Notes: generated by a model from the sequence alone, not told the origin. Counted from the stretch's first letter, positions 11,564 through 23,700 are shown. The stretch is 64,000 bases of DNA from Hymenoscyphus infarciens (GCA_001414345.1 LLCB01000117.1:1-64000), one strand, 5' to 3'. Translations and numbers: made by a program.

Positions 11564-14352
11564 ATGGCAACTCAACACCAGACCCGGCTCGCCTCCACAA
11601 GCTCTACTGCGCACTTACTTTCTCAAACTCTCGCCTCTGTCACCAACATCAAGCTCTCGGAATTGACGAAACAACGCTCCGGTTTCGAGACCAAGAAGAG
11701 CGAGCTTTTACGAGCTGTGGAAAATGAAACCGATCAACTGAGAAAGTTACAATTGTTGATTGATTCTCAAATCTGTGAGGGCGAATTGAAGATAAAGGCA
11801 GCTTTTGGAACTGGCAGAAGTCGATCCGAGTGTTCCGACGGAGGCGATGAAGAATTGGCAAGGTGATCTAGAGGAAGATTTAAGGGTCAAATCAGAGAAA
11901 CTGAAGTATGCGGGGGAATTGGTGAACGAATGGTTGGCGGGGGAGAAGAAGGCTTCTCCACGACGATACGACACGATGAAGGAAGCTGAACGCGAACAAC
12001 TTCGGGAGCAACGACGGACTTGGGAATCGTATGCCTTTCAACCACGAGAAACCGACACGTCTGCGATCAAAGCTTTCCTGGAGAACTTATTCAGCAAGGG
12101 ACCCATCGTCCAAGAGGCTTACAAGGGAATTTTCAAGTCTACACGTGACTTTGAAGCTTCTCTTGACACCGAGAAGCTGGATGATAGGTCGATGAGATGG
12201 ATTATCGAGGGAATGTTGACAATGGACCCGAATCTGTTCACGGCTGAGAAACGAGAGATACTCTAGACTTTCTTGCATAATGACGCGGCTCTTGTCGAAC
12301 TTGCTGATGTTTTGAATATGAGACTGGCGGTCTTGAATACACTTGAATGGCATCCTGGAGCTATCCAGGTTGAGCAGCGTCGTCAATTGAGCGGGAAATA
12401 TCGCTTTTTCCAAGATGAGGTAAGTCAATCTTTAGAAAGCCATCACCCAATTCCGCTTTGAATTCCTTTTGCTTTTCTGTTTCAATATTCCTGGCATCCA
12501 TCTAGGAGCTTCTGCAAGCCATCCTTATACACTACATTGGTGTAGAGTGGTCAGTCCATTTCAAGAAAAGCCTTCGAGAATTTCGTTCTACAGATTGGGT
12601 GTGGCAGCCGTCCTCCAAACCAATGGACCTCCAGCGCCGGAAGGACTTCTTGGGGTTGGCTCACAAAATTTGTGATGGGAAGTCAGTCGAAGATTCCCGG
12701 GAAGCACATTTTCTTGAAAACATCTTCCTCGAGCAATTACAAACGACAAGAACCCCACAAACCGACGCTTACAACTCCGAATCCGACACTAAGCTTGAGA
12801 AAAATCCGTCCCAACAGACAGTACATCATCTCCTTCACATACTTGCCGCAGAGATTATCTTGAAAAACAAACAAGGCGGCCAACTGTCTGTGGTCCGAAG
12901 TGATTTCTGCTGGTTTGGTCCTTCTTTGCCTCACTCTACGATGTTTACGGTTCTTTCCTTCCTTGGTGTTTCGGAACGCTGTATAAATACCTTCCGTCGG
13001 ATACTAGAGGCCCCTATCAAGTTCGTGGAAGATGGACCAGAGGGGAAAGTACAGATCAGAAAGCGGGGTATTCCTATCGGAGGCCCCCTTGGTGTCATGC
13101 TAGGGGAGACACTCCTGTTCTGCTTGGATTTCGCTTTCAACCAGTTCACCGATGGCGCTCGCCTTTATCGTCTCCACGATGATATTTGGTTCTGGGGTGG
13201 TGAGGAAACGTGCGTTGAGGGATGGAAAGGGGTTTCTACTTTTACGGACTTGATGGGCTTGGAGTTCAATAAGGAGAAGACGGGAAGTGTCACGATTGGA
13301 AACACAAACGCGGGCTTGCCAGTTGGTGAAGTGAAGTGGGGTTTTTTTCAAACTTGATGCTGTCACCGGTAGATTCGTCATCGATCGTGAGGGTGTTGAT
13401 CAACATATTGAACATCTTGTGGGTCAGCCTGCTTCTTGCGAGTCGTTATTTGACTGGATTCAAGTTTGGAATATCTATGGGGTCCGGTTCTTCTCCAACA
13501 ATTTCGGAACGCCTGCGGACGCCTTTGGGTAAGTTTTCTTATCACTTTTTCGTTGTGTGAAATCATCAAGCAATTAACAAAAGTTGTTTGAGAACCTTTA
13601 GGAGATGGTCTTGAACTTTCCGACCCTCCGTTCAAAACGTTCTAAGACAATTCTTTTTATTGCTCGAGAGAACCCTATCACGGTCGACAAACAGCTTGAC
13701 CTCAAAAAATGGCAACTAACATCTTTACCACAAACAAGCCCACGTTGATGCCATGGTTGAGACTTTTGCCTATATTCAAAGAAAGGCATTCTCTTCATCG
13801 GGCGGAAGTGTCACTTCAACTATGAAGGAGATGATAAACCAAAGATTTGGCATCGAAGATGTACCCGACGGCTACTTGTACTTCCCGGTATCAGATGGCG
13901 GACTGGAATTGAAGAATCCCATCGCTGAATTGCTCATCATACGCGATCACATAGCCAACGACCCTTCGGAACTTGTCCAAAGCGCGTTGGATAAAGAAGC
14001 CCACGCTTATAGTTCTGCAAAGTCCCAATACGAAAACAATACTGTCGTGAGGTCGCACGATCGCTCTAGGGGAGTCCGGGTTGGTGATTTTAAAGCTGGG
14101 CCATTTATGTCCCTCGCGGAGTTCACAAAGTACCGAGAACAGACGTCTGAATCTCTTGGTGATGTATACCGAGACTTGACTGTGGTTCGTTCAGCGAAGC
14201 AAGAGACCTACTACGATGAATATACTGTTCTTGTGATGTATCGGTCTGAGATGGAAAAACGGTTTGGTAGTCGGAACATTGTGCCCAAAGGGTTACTTCC
14301 TACTGGAATGGTCGAAATGTTTCGGAAGAGTCGGTTTCAATGGAAGGAATAA
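11564..14352 (+). pseudogene. rvt: Domesticated reverse transcriptase gene (rvt-type), disrupted
   Basis: Fungal rvt genes are single-copy cellular reverse-transcriptase relatives, not transposons. The ATG is at 11564 (MATQHQTRLASTSS) and is followed by a coiled-coil-like segment (LTKQRSGFETKKSELL). The RT core is intact: motif A-like SDFCWFGPSLPH (about 12899-12934), motif B RGIPIGGPLG (about 13061-13090) and motif C LHDDIWFW (13172-13195) with both catalytic Asp. The C-terminal part runs 13753-14352. Three lesions break the frame: one extra T in the T run at 11803-11806, an in-frame TAG at 12264-12266, and one extra T in the T7 run at 13342-13348. One intron is clear (12420-12505) and a second starts at 13531, but no acceptor near 13602-13740 restores the frame. 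Both indels lie in T runs, so sequencing error must be excluded; the TAG is less easily explained that way. Confidence 0.85.
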
Positions 14353-14579
14353 TTTGTGACGGGTGGATTGTATGAGAACAGTGCCCTGGATTAAGTGCAA
14401 ATGGAGTTGTACTTTTGTTATAAAGAACTCTTTTCTCAACGAATAAATAACCTCTCCCCTCATATACGCGGGCATTGGTTTAGTTATCAACCATTCTTGC
14501 GAGCGATAATCAAAGCGGCGGTCGACTACTCTCATTGTTCCACATCAAAATGAGTGATTCTCCGAAAGATTTAAAACAA
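14353..14579. other. 3' flank of the rvt pseudogene
   Basis: A short spacer ending in the left copy of the MITE target duplication (TTAAAACAA, 14571-14579). No gene is seen. Confidence 0.6.
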
Positions 14580-15182
14580 CAGTAATTAACACTTTTGTCC
14601 CTTAAATAATCGTAAATACCTAGAATGTCCTTTAAATTACTTGAAAAGCGACTGCTCTATCCCTTAAATAATACGCTTTAAAAATAAGAGTAGTATAGTC
14701 AGAAAAGAGGGATATTTGAGTTAGTTTATACTTTTTCTCTATAGTAATTAACACTTTTATCCTCTAAATTAATTAAAAAGTAACTATCGCATCTCTTAAA
14801 TATTACCTCTTAAGAATAAGGGTATTCTAGTTAGAAAAGAGGGATATTTAAGTCAGTTATTATTCACTGTTTTTGCTATATTACGCCATCTATTTCTAAG
14901 TGAATTAAAGCTAGTACCTTAAGATTATAAACTTATATAGCATCTACTACTTTTAGTTAAAAGATAGAGGCAATTAGAGTACGAAAGAAGAAGGATATTA
15001 AGTCTTAGGAGAATACTTAAATTAAGAAAAAGTATAAACTGACTTAAATATCCCTCTTTTCTAATTAGAATACCCTTATTTTTAAGGGGTATTATTTAAG
15101 GGATAGAATAGTACTGTTTAATTAATTTAGAGGATATTCTAGGTATTTACGATTATTTAGAGGACAAAAGTGTTAATTACCG
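14580..15182. mobile_element. Fold-back MITE with long terminal inverted repeats and 9-bp target duplication
   Basis: A 603-bp AT-rich element with no coding capacity. The left end, CRGTAATTAACACTTTTGTC, is repeated inverted at the right end, and similarity continues inward for about 150 bp with few mismatches. A second, shorter direct copy of the left arm lies at about 14744-14860, so the left side is internally duplicated. The nine bases TTAAAACAA occur immediately outside both ends (14571-14579 and 15183-15191), a target-site duplication. A 9-bp duplication with long inverted repeats fits a non-autonomous Mutator-like element. It inserted about 230 bp downstream of the rvt pseudogene. Confidence 0.88.
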
Positions 15183-15191
15183 TTAAAACAA

Positions 15192-15846
15192 TTTAGAAAA
15201 TTTACCTAAATATTTGGGACAATCGTCTTTGATTGTTCTAGAATAACTGGACAGTGTCATGTTGTGCTATGATTGTGGTTTCTATCGCGAGCCCTCCTTC
15301 GGGGATGCCGAGAACACTGACGGGGAAAAAATCATTCTTTGACCATTCACAACGTCGAATGAATGTATGATTACGCATGGTGCTATTTTTTTCTTAATGA
15401 AGGTGTTTTCCGTCCACATTGCTATCGATTGCTAAACTTGGCCATCTGACTAAGAAGCGGACTGTCGAATGAGGTAGTGACTAGCGGGAAGCGGGGACGG
15501 ATACATCTGAAATTTATCAGAAAAATAACAAAAAAATCTAGAATGACTCTTCAATGGACAATTAATATTAGGATAAAGTTGAGAGAACAAAGTTGGACCG
15601 TTTTTCCGTCCCGCAGAGATCTTCGCCGCAGACCTGTCGCCCCATGCTTGGCTTCGCCGTACGTATTCAAAAATATATTTGGGGTCCGGAATCATTTTCG
15701 TCCTAATTGGGATATCACAGCGTGACATTTTGGTCGTTTACGAGCATAGAAAAAGAACCAAACCAGGGAAATACGAGATGTGCGTCAGCTATTGCATATG
15801 CAGCAGCACATCAGCCTATTTATTAATACAAGTAGAACACACCCCA
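15192..15846. other. Intergenic region upstream of the AA1-like gene
   Basis: Non-repetitive sequence of normal composition. Overlapping short frames on both strands at 15450-15728 have no recognisable domain. It probably includes the distal promoter of the gene at 15975. Confidence 0.4.
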
Positions 15847-15853
15847 TATAAAA
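15847..15853 (+). promoter_or_regulatory. TATA box of the AA1-like secreted protein gene
   Basis: TATAAAA lies about 120 bp upstream of the ATG at 15975, with a CA-rich, pyrimidine-rich leader in between. Confidence 0.55.
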
Positions 15854-15974
15854 GTACGCTGAAATCCAGTGTAATTTTCACATCATCGATAGTTTACTAA
15901 TCTAATCATCTCATCACAACACGACAAACCACTAGAAAGCCAAAGTAATTCTTAATATCGGTTAACTTGCAAAA

Positions 15975-16591
15975 ATGACTGCCCTCTCGAAATCAACTCT
16001 CTCCCTCCTCCTCCTTACTGCAGCCACTACTGCTTCGCCTGTCGCTTCTGGCGCGGACACCGTCTTCAGTCTTACCGACATTGTTTTCAACTGGTCTGAC
16101 ACTTACTCTGCCCCACCCCACATCTCTGTCTACGCCAGCGACATCTCCTTCGTCTTGACCAACGAAGCCATTTCTCGCACAACCAACTGCCATGGTATGT
16201 AACTTCACACCCCATCGTTGATTCCCAAATAAAATTACTAATTCTTCTCCGTAGTTGTAAGCACCGGCAACCTCCCAGCAGACGTTTTCTTCAACGGACA
16301 AACAAATTATATCTGCGACGGAGGAGTGTCCGCCTTCAGATTCACAAATGGAGTTAATGGAGACATTTTCACTGTCTCGGATGATACGTAAGTACTGTCA
16401 CTTCCACTTCCAATTTTTAGGACTTGATTTCTGACTTTCGGGATAGTAATGCTCCAGGAACTTTCACAGCAACTGCTGATTTGAGCTGTGTGGAGACTGT
16501 GACCATCAACCCTGACTGGCCAGCTACCTCTCCTTACAAGGTTGAGAGTCATGTTTGTACCCAGGCCGAGCTGCTTATTTCCGCTGTCTAA
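15975..16591 (+). CDS. Small secreted AA1-like (Alt a 1-type fold) protein, effector candidate
   Basis: Probable secreted beta-barrel protein of 165 residues; no enzymatic role is known for most members. Three exons, 15975-16194, 16255-16387 and 16447-16591, with 60- and 59-bp introns (GTATGT and GTAAGT donors). Residues 1-20 are a clear signal peptide (LSLLLLTAATTASPVASG region). The mature part has four Cys (in TTNCHG, YICDGG, DLSCVE and SHVCTQ), and alternating hydrophobic strands such as ISFVLTNEAI and SAFRFTNG resemble the AA1-like family, which includes Alternaria Alt a 1. Length and Cys number fit. Assignment to AA1-like is by overall pattern and is moderately secure; a role in host interaction is inference. 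Confidence 0.8.
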
Positions 16592-17491
16592 GTAGCGAGT
16601 TTTGTAACTGAGTGGGATGAAGACGTTTTATAAAGAGGATTCGGGAATTGATAAGCTTGAGAGTTTTACCTTCATCTGCCTCTGTAGTTCGACAGTTCAT
16701 ACAACGCCAATGCTATGTTGACGATGTCAAAAGATATGATAATTGTAGCACATGGTGTGGAATTGTTTGCGATAATTAAAGCTGTTGTTCAAGAAGCCCT
16801 GAAGAATCAAAAACTCGGCGTCGTGTCTCATATTCTCAAAATAAGAAATAGAAGTAATTGACCCTTTAAAAAGATAGGGAAATTTACGAAATCCATTGGC
16901 CGTTTGAGGCACGCAAACGCGGCTGGCCTGGCATTAAAAAGAGAAGATTATAGTAATTTATAGGCTCTATAAATGCAATACATCAAATAATAAATCTAAA
17001 TAGGTGTTTTGCTTCAAGAAGTTGTAATACTCCATCAAAGGTGGTATGTACGTCCCCGCAAATAATCATGGCTGCATCCCTGTTCGCTATGGTGAATAAA
17101 TAACCAGTTCTTCGAGATTCCCGGTACCATTTTTGAACTTGATTGTTCCAAGAACACCTGACTTAACAGTCCCTTATGACTCCAAGTGCACAGGATAACC
17201 TAAGTGAAATTACTCTAGAAATTGTAATTTCATCGAGGGCTCGATAGTTGACATTCGCTAAAGTCTCGGCGTATCCGATGAGACAACGATCAGTGTCAAC
17301 AGCAGAGATAAGCAGTATGGAGAAGGTGAAAATAATTTTTGATTTAGAATGAAAGAATATTGAATGAAAGATTATCGACCCTATCCTGCCAAAAAACCCC
17401 AAAAGCAGATAATAATAATTCTCGACTCGCCAACAACCACTCCAGTTCACACAACACTCATAGTAGCAACCACAGAGCCACCGATGATTTC
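16592..17491. other. Convergent intergenic region, no gene seen
   Basis: Lies between the stop of the AA1-like gene (plus) and the stop of the collagen-like gene (minus), so it holds two 3' UTRs. The composition is AT-leaning. Small open frames (for example 17163-17450 minus) have no support. Confidence 0.5.
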
Positions 17492-20400
17492 TTATGTTAC
17501 TATTTCGAGATTGAAGTCATCGAAATAGATTGATCCTCCGGTTGGTGCTGTGCCGCAATTTAACTCGGCTCTGAGAAGGGCTCCACCTAGGGCCACGTAG
17601 TCGGTTCCTCTGCTGAAAACGAATGTGCCAACGGTCTGTTGCCAACCTACTGCGTTGAGGGTGGCAGGAGTGGTAGTTGCCACCAAATCCGCGTAGTGTA
17701 CGTCATCGTTTAGATCTGTGCCACCAAGATAATAGACTACTGTACAGTCGGGGCTGGTGACACCCTCATTCTTCGTCCACTAATTGCTTTTAGCAGAGCT
17801 CGGGTCAACAAGTTGTTATTTACTCACGACAGAAAGTGTGTAATCAGTATCTGAACAGACTTGGACACCAGGTTGCTCGAATCTTGCGGCTGTGGCTCCT
17901 GTGCCCACGAAAGTGGTTTGGGCGGATTGTTGCCCAGTATGTGGAAGACTGACAGCTCCGCCTAATGCAAAGTTGTAGGTAACACCAGTAGAAGAACCCG
18001 CAACCACGTTCCAAACTGTATTGGGATCGTCCTCGAAACCCAGATCGAGACCAGGGTTTTGACATGATTGGACTGGCTACCAAAAGTTAGTGGGGATATC
18101 CATAATAGCAGAATATAGTATACTTACAGTGTCTCCGCCGCCACCACCGTCTCCTCCACCTGTGGGTTCCCCGGGAGGTCCCTAGTTGCAAGATTCCTGT
18201 GTCAGTTGGCTTCTTCAGGAAAGGATTCAGGACTCCTTTTAAATGTCTCAGGGGTACAGAAAGACGTTTTCGAATAGGGGAAAGAATGCTTACTTGGGGT
18301 CCCTATATTGCAAAAGTATTCAGTTAGCTCACTCATCCGCAAATAGCTGGTTGATGGGTCTCTGGAAAGGGGTAATTCTCCCAAAAGACTTGAAACGAAC
18401 GTAATGTTTTATGAGTCCTAGAAGGATCGGGATGGCTGAAGCTTTATCGACTTACGGTCAATCCAATTGGTCCTGTTGATTGCGTAAGTTGTCTGAAACA
18501 ATGGTTTGATCTTCAAGAGAAGGATAAAAAACACATTCACATACCTTCCGGGCCTTTAGAATGAGTGTGTTAGCTATGCCATCATTAATAAAAGTGCTGA
18601 AGTTTAGGATAACAAACCCTCGGGACCTGGCCAAATGTTAGCTGTGATCATGATAATCATAGGAGAGAGGTGGGGGTCGGGTCACGTGCCGATTGGTCCT
18701 TGCTCTCCTGCTATTGGTTAGTATAAAGCACTCTCAAAGAGGTAAATTATTGCGGGAGCTTGCCTTGCAATCCTTGAGGCCTGCAAGTGTCATCAGTTTG
18801 AATCACAAGCATTGGGACGAGGCTTTGGTTACATACCCTTGTGGTCTGCAAACACCATCAGCTCCAAATATAAGCATAGAATATCGTTATTTGACTCACC
18901 CGATGTCGCCTTGGGGCCTGCACAGAGAATATTAGCACTTGTTACCTATAAGAGACCCGTGAAGTCATTTCTGTACACCTTCTCCTACTAGGTATTGTGC
19001 AAAGCAGTTTCGGAATACTTGAAACTATTATTGAAGCATCTAGGGAAATTAGAGACAAAGAGAAGAGCTCTCAATTTCCCCAAACGTTCCAAATAAAGTT
19101 GCAAAGCATTCTAAGCGTTTAAAGCAAGAGCAAAACACTAGTGGGTGTTGCTTTTCGTGGCGGTTCGTGGAGTCATTATACTAGATTGTCTCGGAGAATC
19201 ACTGATTGTTCTAAACCACTGAGTTGGCCCTGAACAATCAGTATTTAGACCTTCTCTTTTTCCTAGTTTCTTCGTATAATGGGACACTAATCTCCGCCAC
19301 AGATACGTCCAGCCTGTGGAGGAAGATAAAGTTGACAGAATAGACTCGGGGCCTTTGTTATGAGGAGCGTGAGGGCTGTCGTTGGTACATACCCTTCGGG
19401 ACCTATCAAAATGTCAGCCTATGGTGTAGACACAAGAACAGCATAGATATCACCAACCTGTATCTCCATCGTTGCCTAAATTGATTGATTAGTCGTGGTT
19501 CCTTCCTCCAACATCGGGTTTGAGCTCCTTCGGGCCTACCTTGTGGGCCTGTATGAGGATTTAACTATAATGCACCAGTATAGAGAGTAGGGGAACCTGC
19601 CTTGAGCTCCATCGGCACCTAATCATGAGGTTAACAACACAATAACTTGAGCAGAGGAGAGTTTGTCCATGCCTGTCTGTCCAGGGTCCCCGCTAGAACA
19701 TACACACACCAACGTCAGCATGGATTATTCTTAATTAAGGAAAAACGATTGGTGAGCGATTTTGGGAATTCAGCGTCTCAATATCATATCTGGATAGTAC
19801 TCAAAAGTCCACCAGTGGGTGTTCGAGAGCACTGGAAGACGATAAATAACCACCGAGAATGAAGGGCTGAAAAGGGGGATTGGGGTTAAGATGAAAAGTC
19901 GCATACGTGGCACCTAAACAAGTTAGCTTCAATCGTTTGGAAATAAAGAGCGGGCTCAAACCTTGCAAACCCTGTGGGCCTAAAGAGGAAGAAATTAGTA
20001 CGGCGTGAAGATTATAAACAGAGCGAGCTCCCACCTGGATCGCCAGTCTAAGAGAAGAGAAGTCAGTAACAGTTCCTAAAGAAAACCAGGCTGCGCTGTT
20101 CTTGTTTGAGAAAAGACTCAGCCGCAATTGCCACAATTTGTAATGAATATGAATGCAATGACTCGGGCGCATATGTGAAAAGTTATCTCTCAAATCTCCT
20201 CAAAGCTCTTGTATAATAGGTGTCACTGTCTTGGAATTTTTGGCGTAAGACGTAGAGCAACGACTGAAACTGTTTTGGTCGCAGACCAGAGGACGACAGC
20301 AGATGCCAAATGATCCCACATTTGAAGCAGCCAGCGAACTGTGTACCAGCTCGTTTCCACAGTGATCCTTGGGTCTGGAAACGGGAAGAAAGTGGGTAAA

Positions 20401-20737
20401 TATCGACCCTTACATCCACGTGAGTATCACGTGTAGGTAAAAGTAACCTCTGCAACATAGCACCGCCGACTCCAAAGATATCATCGGATGACGGTCGCAT
20501 CACGTGTCTGTGAGAAACGAGTCTCTCCAGCTCTGAGACAGCACCACTGCACTGAAGTTGCGATTGGAACGGCTCATGAGAAGATCATGCGAGCAGTTCA
20601 GCAACAATACTAAACGTGCCCCGTGAGATTTGTTGATCGCGTCATGCCTCTTACGATGTCCCGCTCACCCGTGGAGTGAAAGCAGTGACCAAACTAAGAA
20701 CGAAGCGGATGGTGGAAGGAATATATTCGTGACTCAC
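17492..20737 (-). other. Exon map of the collagen-like gene, exons 47-65
   Basis: Continuing on minus: 20035-20047, 19962-19979, 19907-19913, 19673-19692 (GC donor), 19601-19618 (GC donor), 19540-19548, 19458-19475, 19393-19402, 18900-18917, 18837-18845, 18764-18780 (GC donor), 18690-18698 (GC donor), 18618-18626, 18545-18553, 18456-18472, 18294-18302, 18128-18181 (54 nt, last triplets plus Gly-rich linker), 17828-18076, 17492-17779 (stop TAA). The last two exons encode the globular C-terminal domain, with GTGAGT donor and CAATTAG acceptor between them. Confidence 0.82.
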
Positions 20738-23700
20738 AGGTCCACTATCTCACGTTAGCACAATGTTCCACTCTAAATGAAAGACGTAACGATCCCAAAT
20801 AGAACCTCGAGAATTCGGCACTTGAGATTTGAGGGAAAAGACGCATCGGAGGAAGAGATTGGGATACTAACGTCGCTCCAGTACTTCCAGTACTTCCTAA
20901 TATGTGTGTAAGTAGGCTAGTTTCAACATCCAAAAGAATGCTCCAAGGTTGGAGGTGCCTTGGAACAAATCAAATGGAGGACACGGGGATTGCTTGCCAG
21001 TTTGGCCCTGTTAAATCAGTCAGTAAGCGTTGGGAGGAAGAGTCTAGAAAATAGAGAAAGACGGTAACGTTCTCTCAACTATTTTTTCAACACGAGGGAC
21101 GTGGGGGAGGGAAAAGGATTTACACACCTGGGCACCGGTCGCGCGTGCAAAGAAAGTCAGCAATTGCAAGAGCTAAAAGTAGAACAAGCAACTCATCTGC
21201 TGGGCCGGACGGTCCGGTATCTCCTATTAAAGTGTCATGTCAGTCCACATTTTTAGGTATTCGAAACTGTCGAGCATTCTTTCCCGTATATCATTTTCGC
21301 CATGATTTCAAAAATTTGGGGCAATCGAATATCATAGGAAAAGTCTAGCACCATGAGAGATAATTTCTTGAGTGCCCTATGCCAAACTCGGAGAATTCCA
21401 GTTGCTGGAAATTCTCCCGGACCGCTCGGAGTTTGTAAATCGCTGCGAGCCTCAGCTCGTGGTGGACAATCAAAGCAGCAGTAAATGTTTCATGTTCCAG
21501 GCTCGGACTTTCCTATCCAGCCCATTTTGTTCTAACTTTCTGGGATAATTCTTTGCTATTATCCGACAAAGTTGAAACAATTTGATATATATCAACCCAG
21601 ATAGTTTCGAACAATGATTTTGATTGTCCGACATCCTCTGAGTTAATAAAAAGGATAAGAAGGGCGGAACAACAAGAGATCTTTATTGCAGCAAGTGTAA
21701 TCCACCACGGACTATCCAATTTAATGGAATATGGTGCGAAGTGGTTGTCCACCGCGCGTAGCAGTACGAATAATGCACCCGAGCCCCGGAATCGGGTGTT
21801 GGCTTGTTTTCGTCTTTGAATAACCTTCAGAAGAATGACTAGGAGAGAGCACATACCAATATTTCCCTAATAACAAAGGCATTAGTAAACATCCTTAGAG
21901 AGTTGAGAGAAAACAGGAATCCATCCAGGGGTCTTACCTTTACTCCAGCCGGTCCTAAGGCGTGTCAGTTGCGAAATTAGTCATATATCAGCTCTTTCGT
22001 TCAAACCCTGCAACGAGTTAGTTTGATTTTTCCTCGTGAGAGGATTGGGAGGGGAGAGCATTAGCACCCCGCTCGGCTGTCGAGATCACAGAATCGAGGA
22101 AAACTCATACTTGCGCTCCCGTGGCCCCTAATCGCCAGTAAGTAGCTGTATATACGTTGGAAGAGTTGAATATAATCTACCTGTCAATCCTAGTGGTCTG
22201 TTGCATGTATGTAAGTATACTCCCCTCCCCAGTAAATAGAAATTGGGTTTTCTTCTTACCCAGTCAAACCAGTAGCACTATGGAACGGTGGCGTCAGTGA
22301 TCCTCTTGAAAGACTGTGGATGAAGTCACGTACCCCGTCGTACTGTCATAAAACGTGTATGTTAGCGCTTGTCGTGAATATTTGCAGAGACAGCTACATA
22401 CCCAGTCAAGCCTTCATAGAATAATTAGCTAGGTTAGTAGATCACTAAGGATTGGATTCACTTTCCCTGGGGCCCTAATCGAGTTTAGCTTAGCACATAT
22501 GAACAGTTTGATTGCGAGGAAGTCTACCTGTTGCACTATTTCGTAATGTCAGCCTCTTTACGTGAGTATAGAAGGAGTCCACTCACCCCTGTGCACCTAA
22601 TCACACTCAAGTTAGACCTGTTATCGTCGGTAGTAAACGAGGGATCAATCACCTTGGGAGCCTGTACAAAATCAGCTCAGCAATTTCAACAAAACTACCA
22701 CAGAACGACAAACCCTGGTAAAAGTTAGCTTCGTTTCTTATAATTGAACAGATAACAACGTAAAGAAGTATCAGAGTGTCAGAACTCAGAACGGGCGCGT
22801 AAGCTGGCCATGTATGGTACAGTCTCATCATTGCGCGAAGCAAACTCGGAGAATTAAGGAATTGCTCCTTTAATTATCCTAAATTGTTCTTACAATTGTA
22901 GACTTGACACAAGGCACATGGAATGAGTGGTAAATTGAAATTCAGCTCAGGCAGCCAGAAAGTTTTGAGACCCCTCTGATGGAGGGAGCGTCGGGAGGAG
23001 CGCATCGCATCTCCCCGAAGACGTGGCAGAGGAAAAGGGGATTACTCACTGGCGTGCCAGTGTCGCCTTTAACCTTAATTGAGAAGCTTGAAGTTAGTAA
23101 CAGTCTTGAAAAAGACAATTCCAAGAAATTGGTGCATAACACCACAACTCGGAAATAGTCCTATTATCGTTGGATATTTTGCTTACACCACTACCTATAA
23201 TCAGCAAAGCGTTCTTCATGGAGGGGTAGGAGCTTGAAGAATAGTCGATTTTCAAGCAGCCCAAAAATGAAGCCGGTGAATGGGAATCTTAATTCTTACG
23301 TGTCGCCTGAAGATTGTTAGCGTTTACCGGTGAGGTGGGAAAGAGAAGAGCCTGCCTTTTACGCCTTGAAATCCCTAAAACGCAGAGGTTAAGTTAGCTT
23401 CAATGCTTCAATACTAGATGGCGGAAACAAGAAGAGGGGTGTTCTCAGATGGGGAATGCTCCAAAGAATCAACCCCAGTGTAGTAAGTAGTAGATTGTCG
23501 ACAACATAAAAGCAAAAGTCGGACTTCTGCCGTGTGAAGGAATAGCAGAACTCTCAAGTTTGATTCCGTGTATAGAAGGAAAGTCGTGGAGAAGGTGCAA
23601 TTCGTTTGGCGAGGGGGAGCATGTGCGGCCAAGTTGCCAAGACACTTGTAAATGGTGTCAACCTTCATACTACTGACCACACCGAGGTTTTGCATGATCT

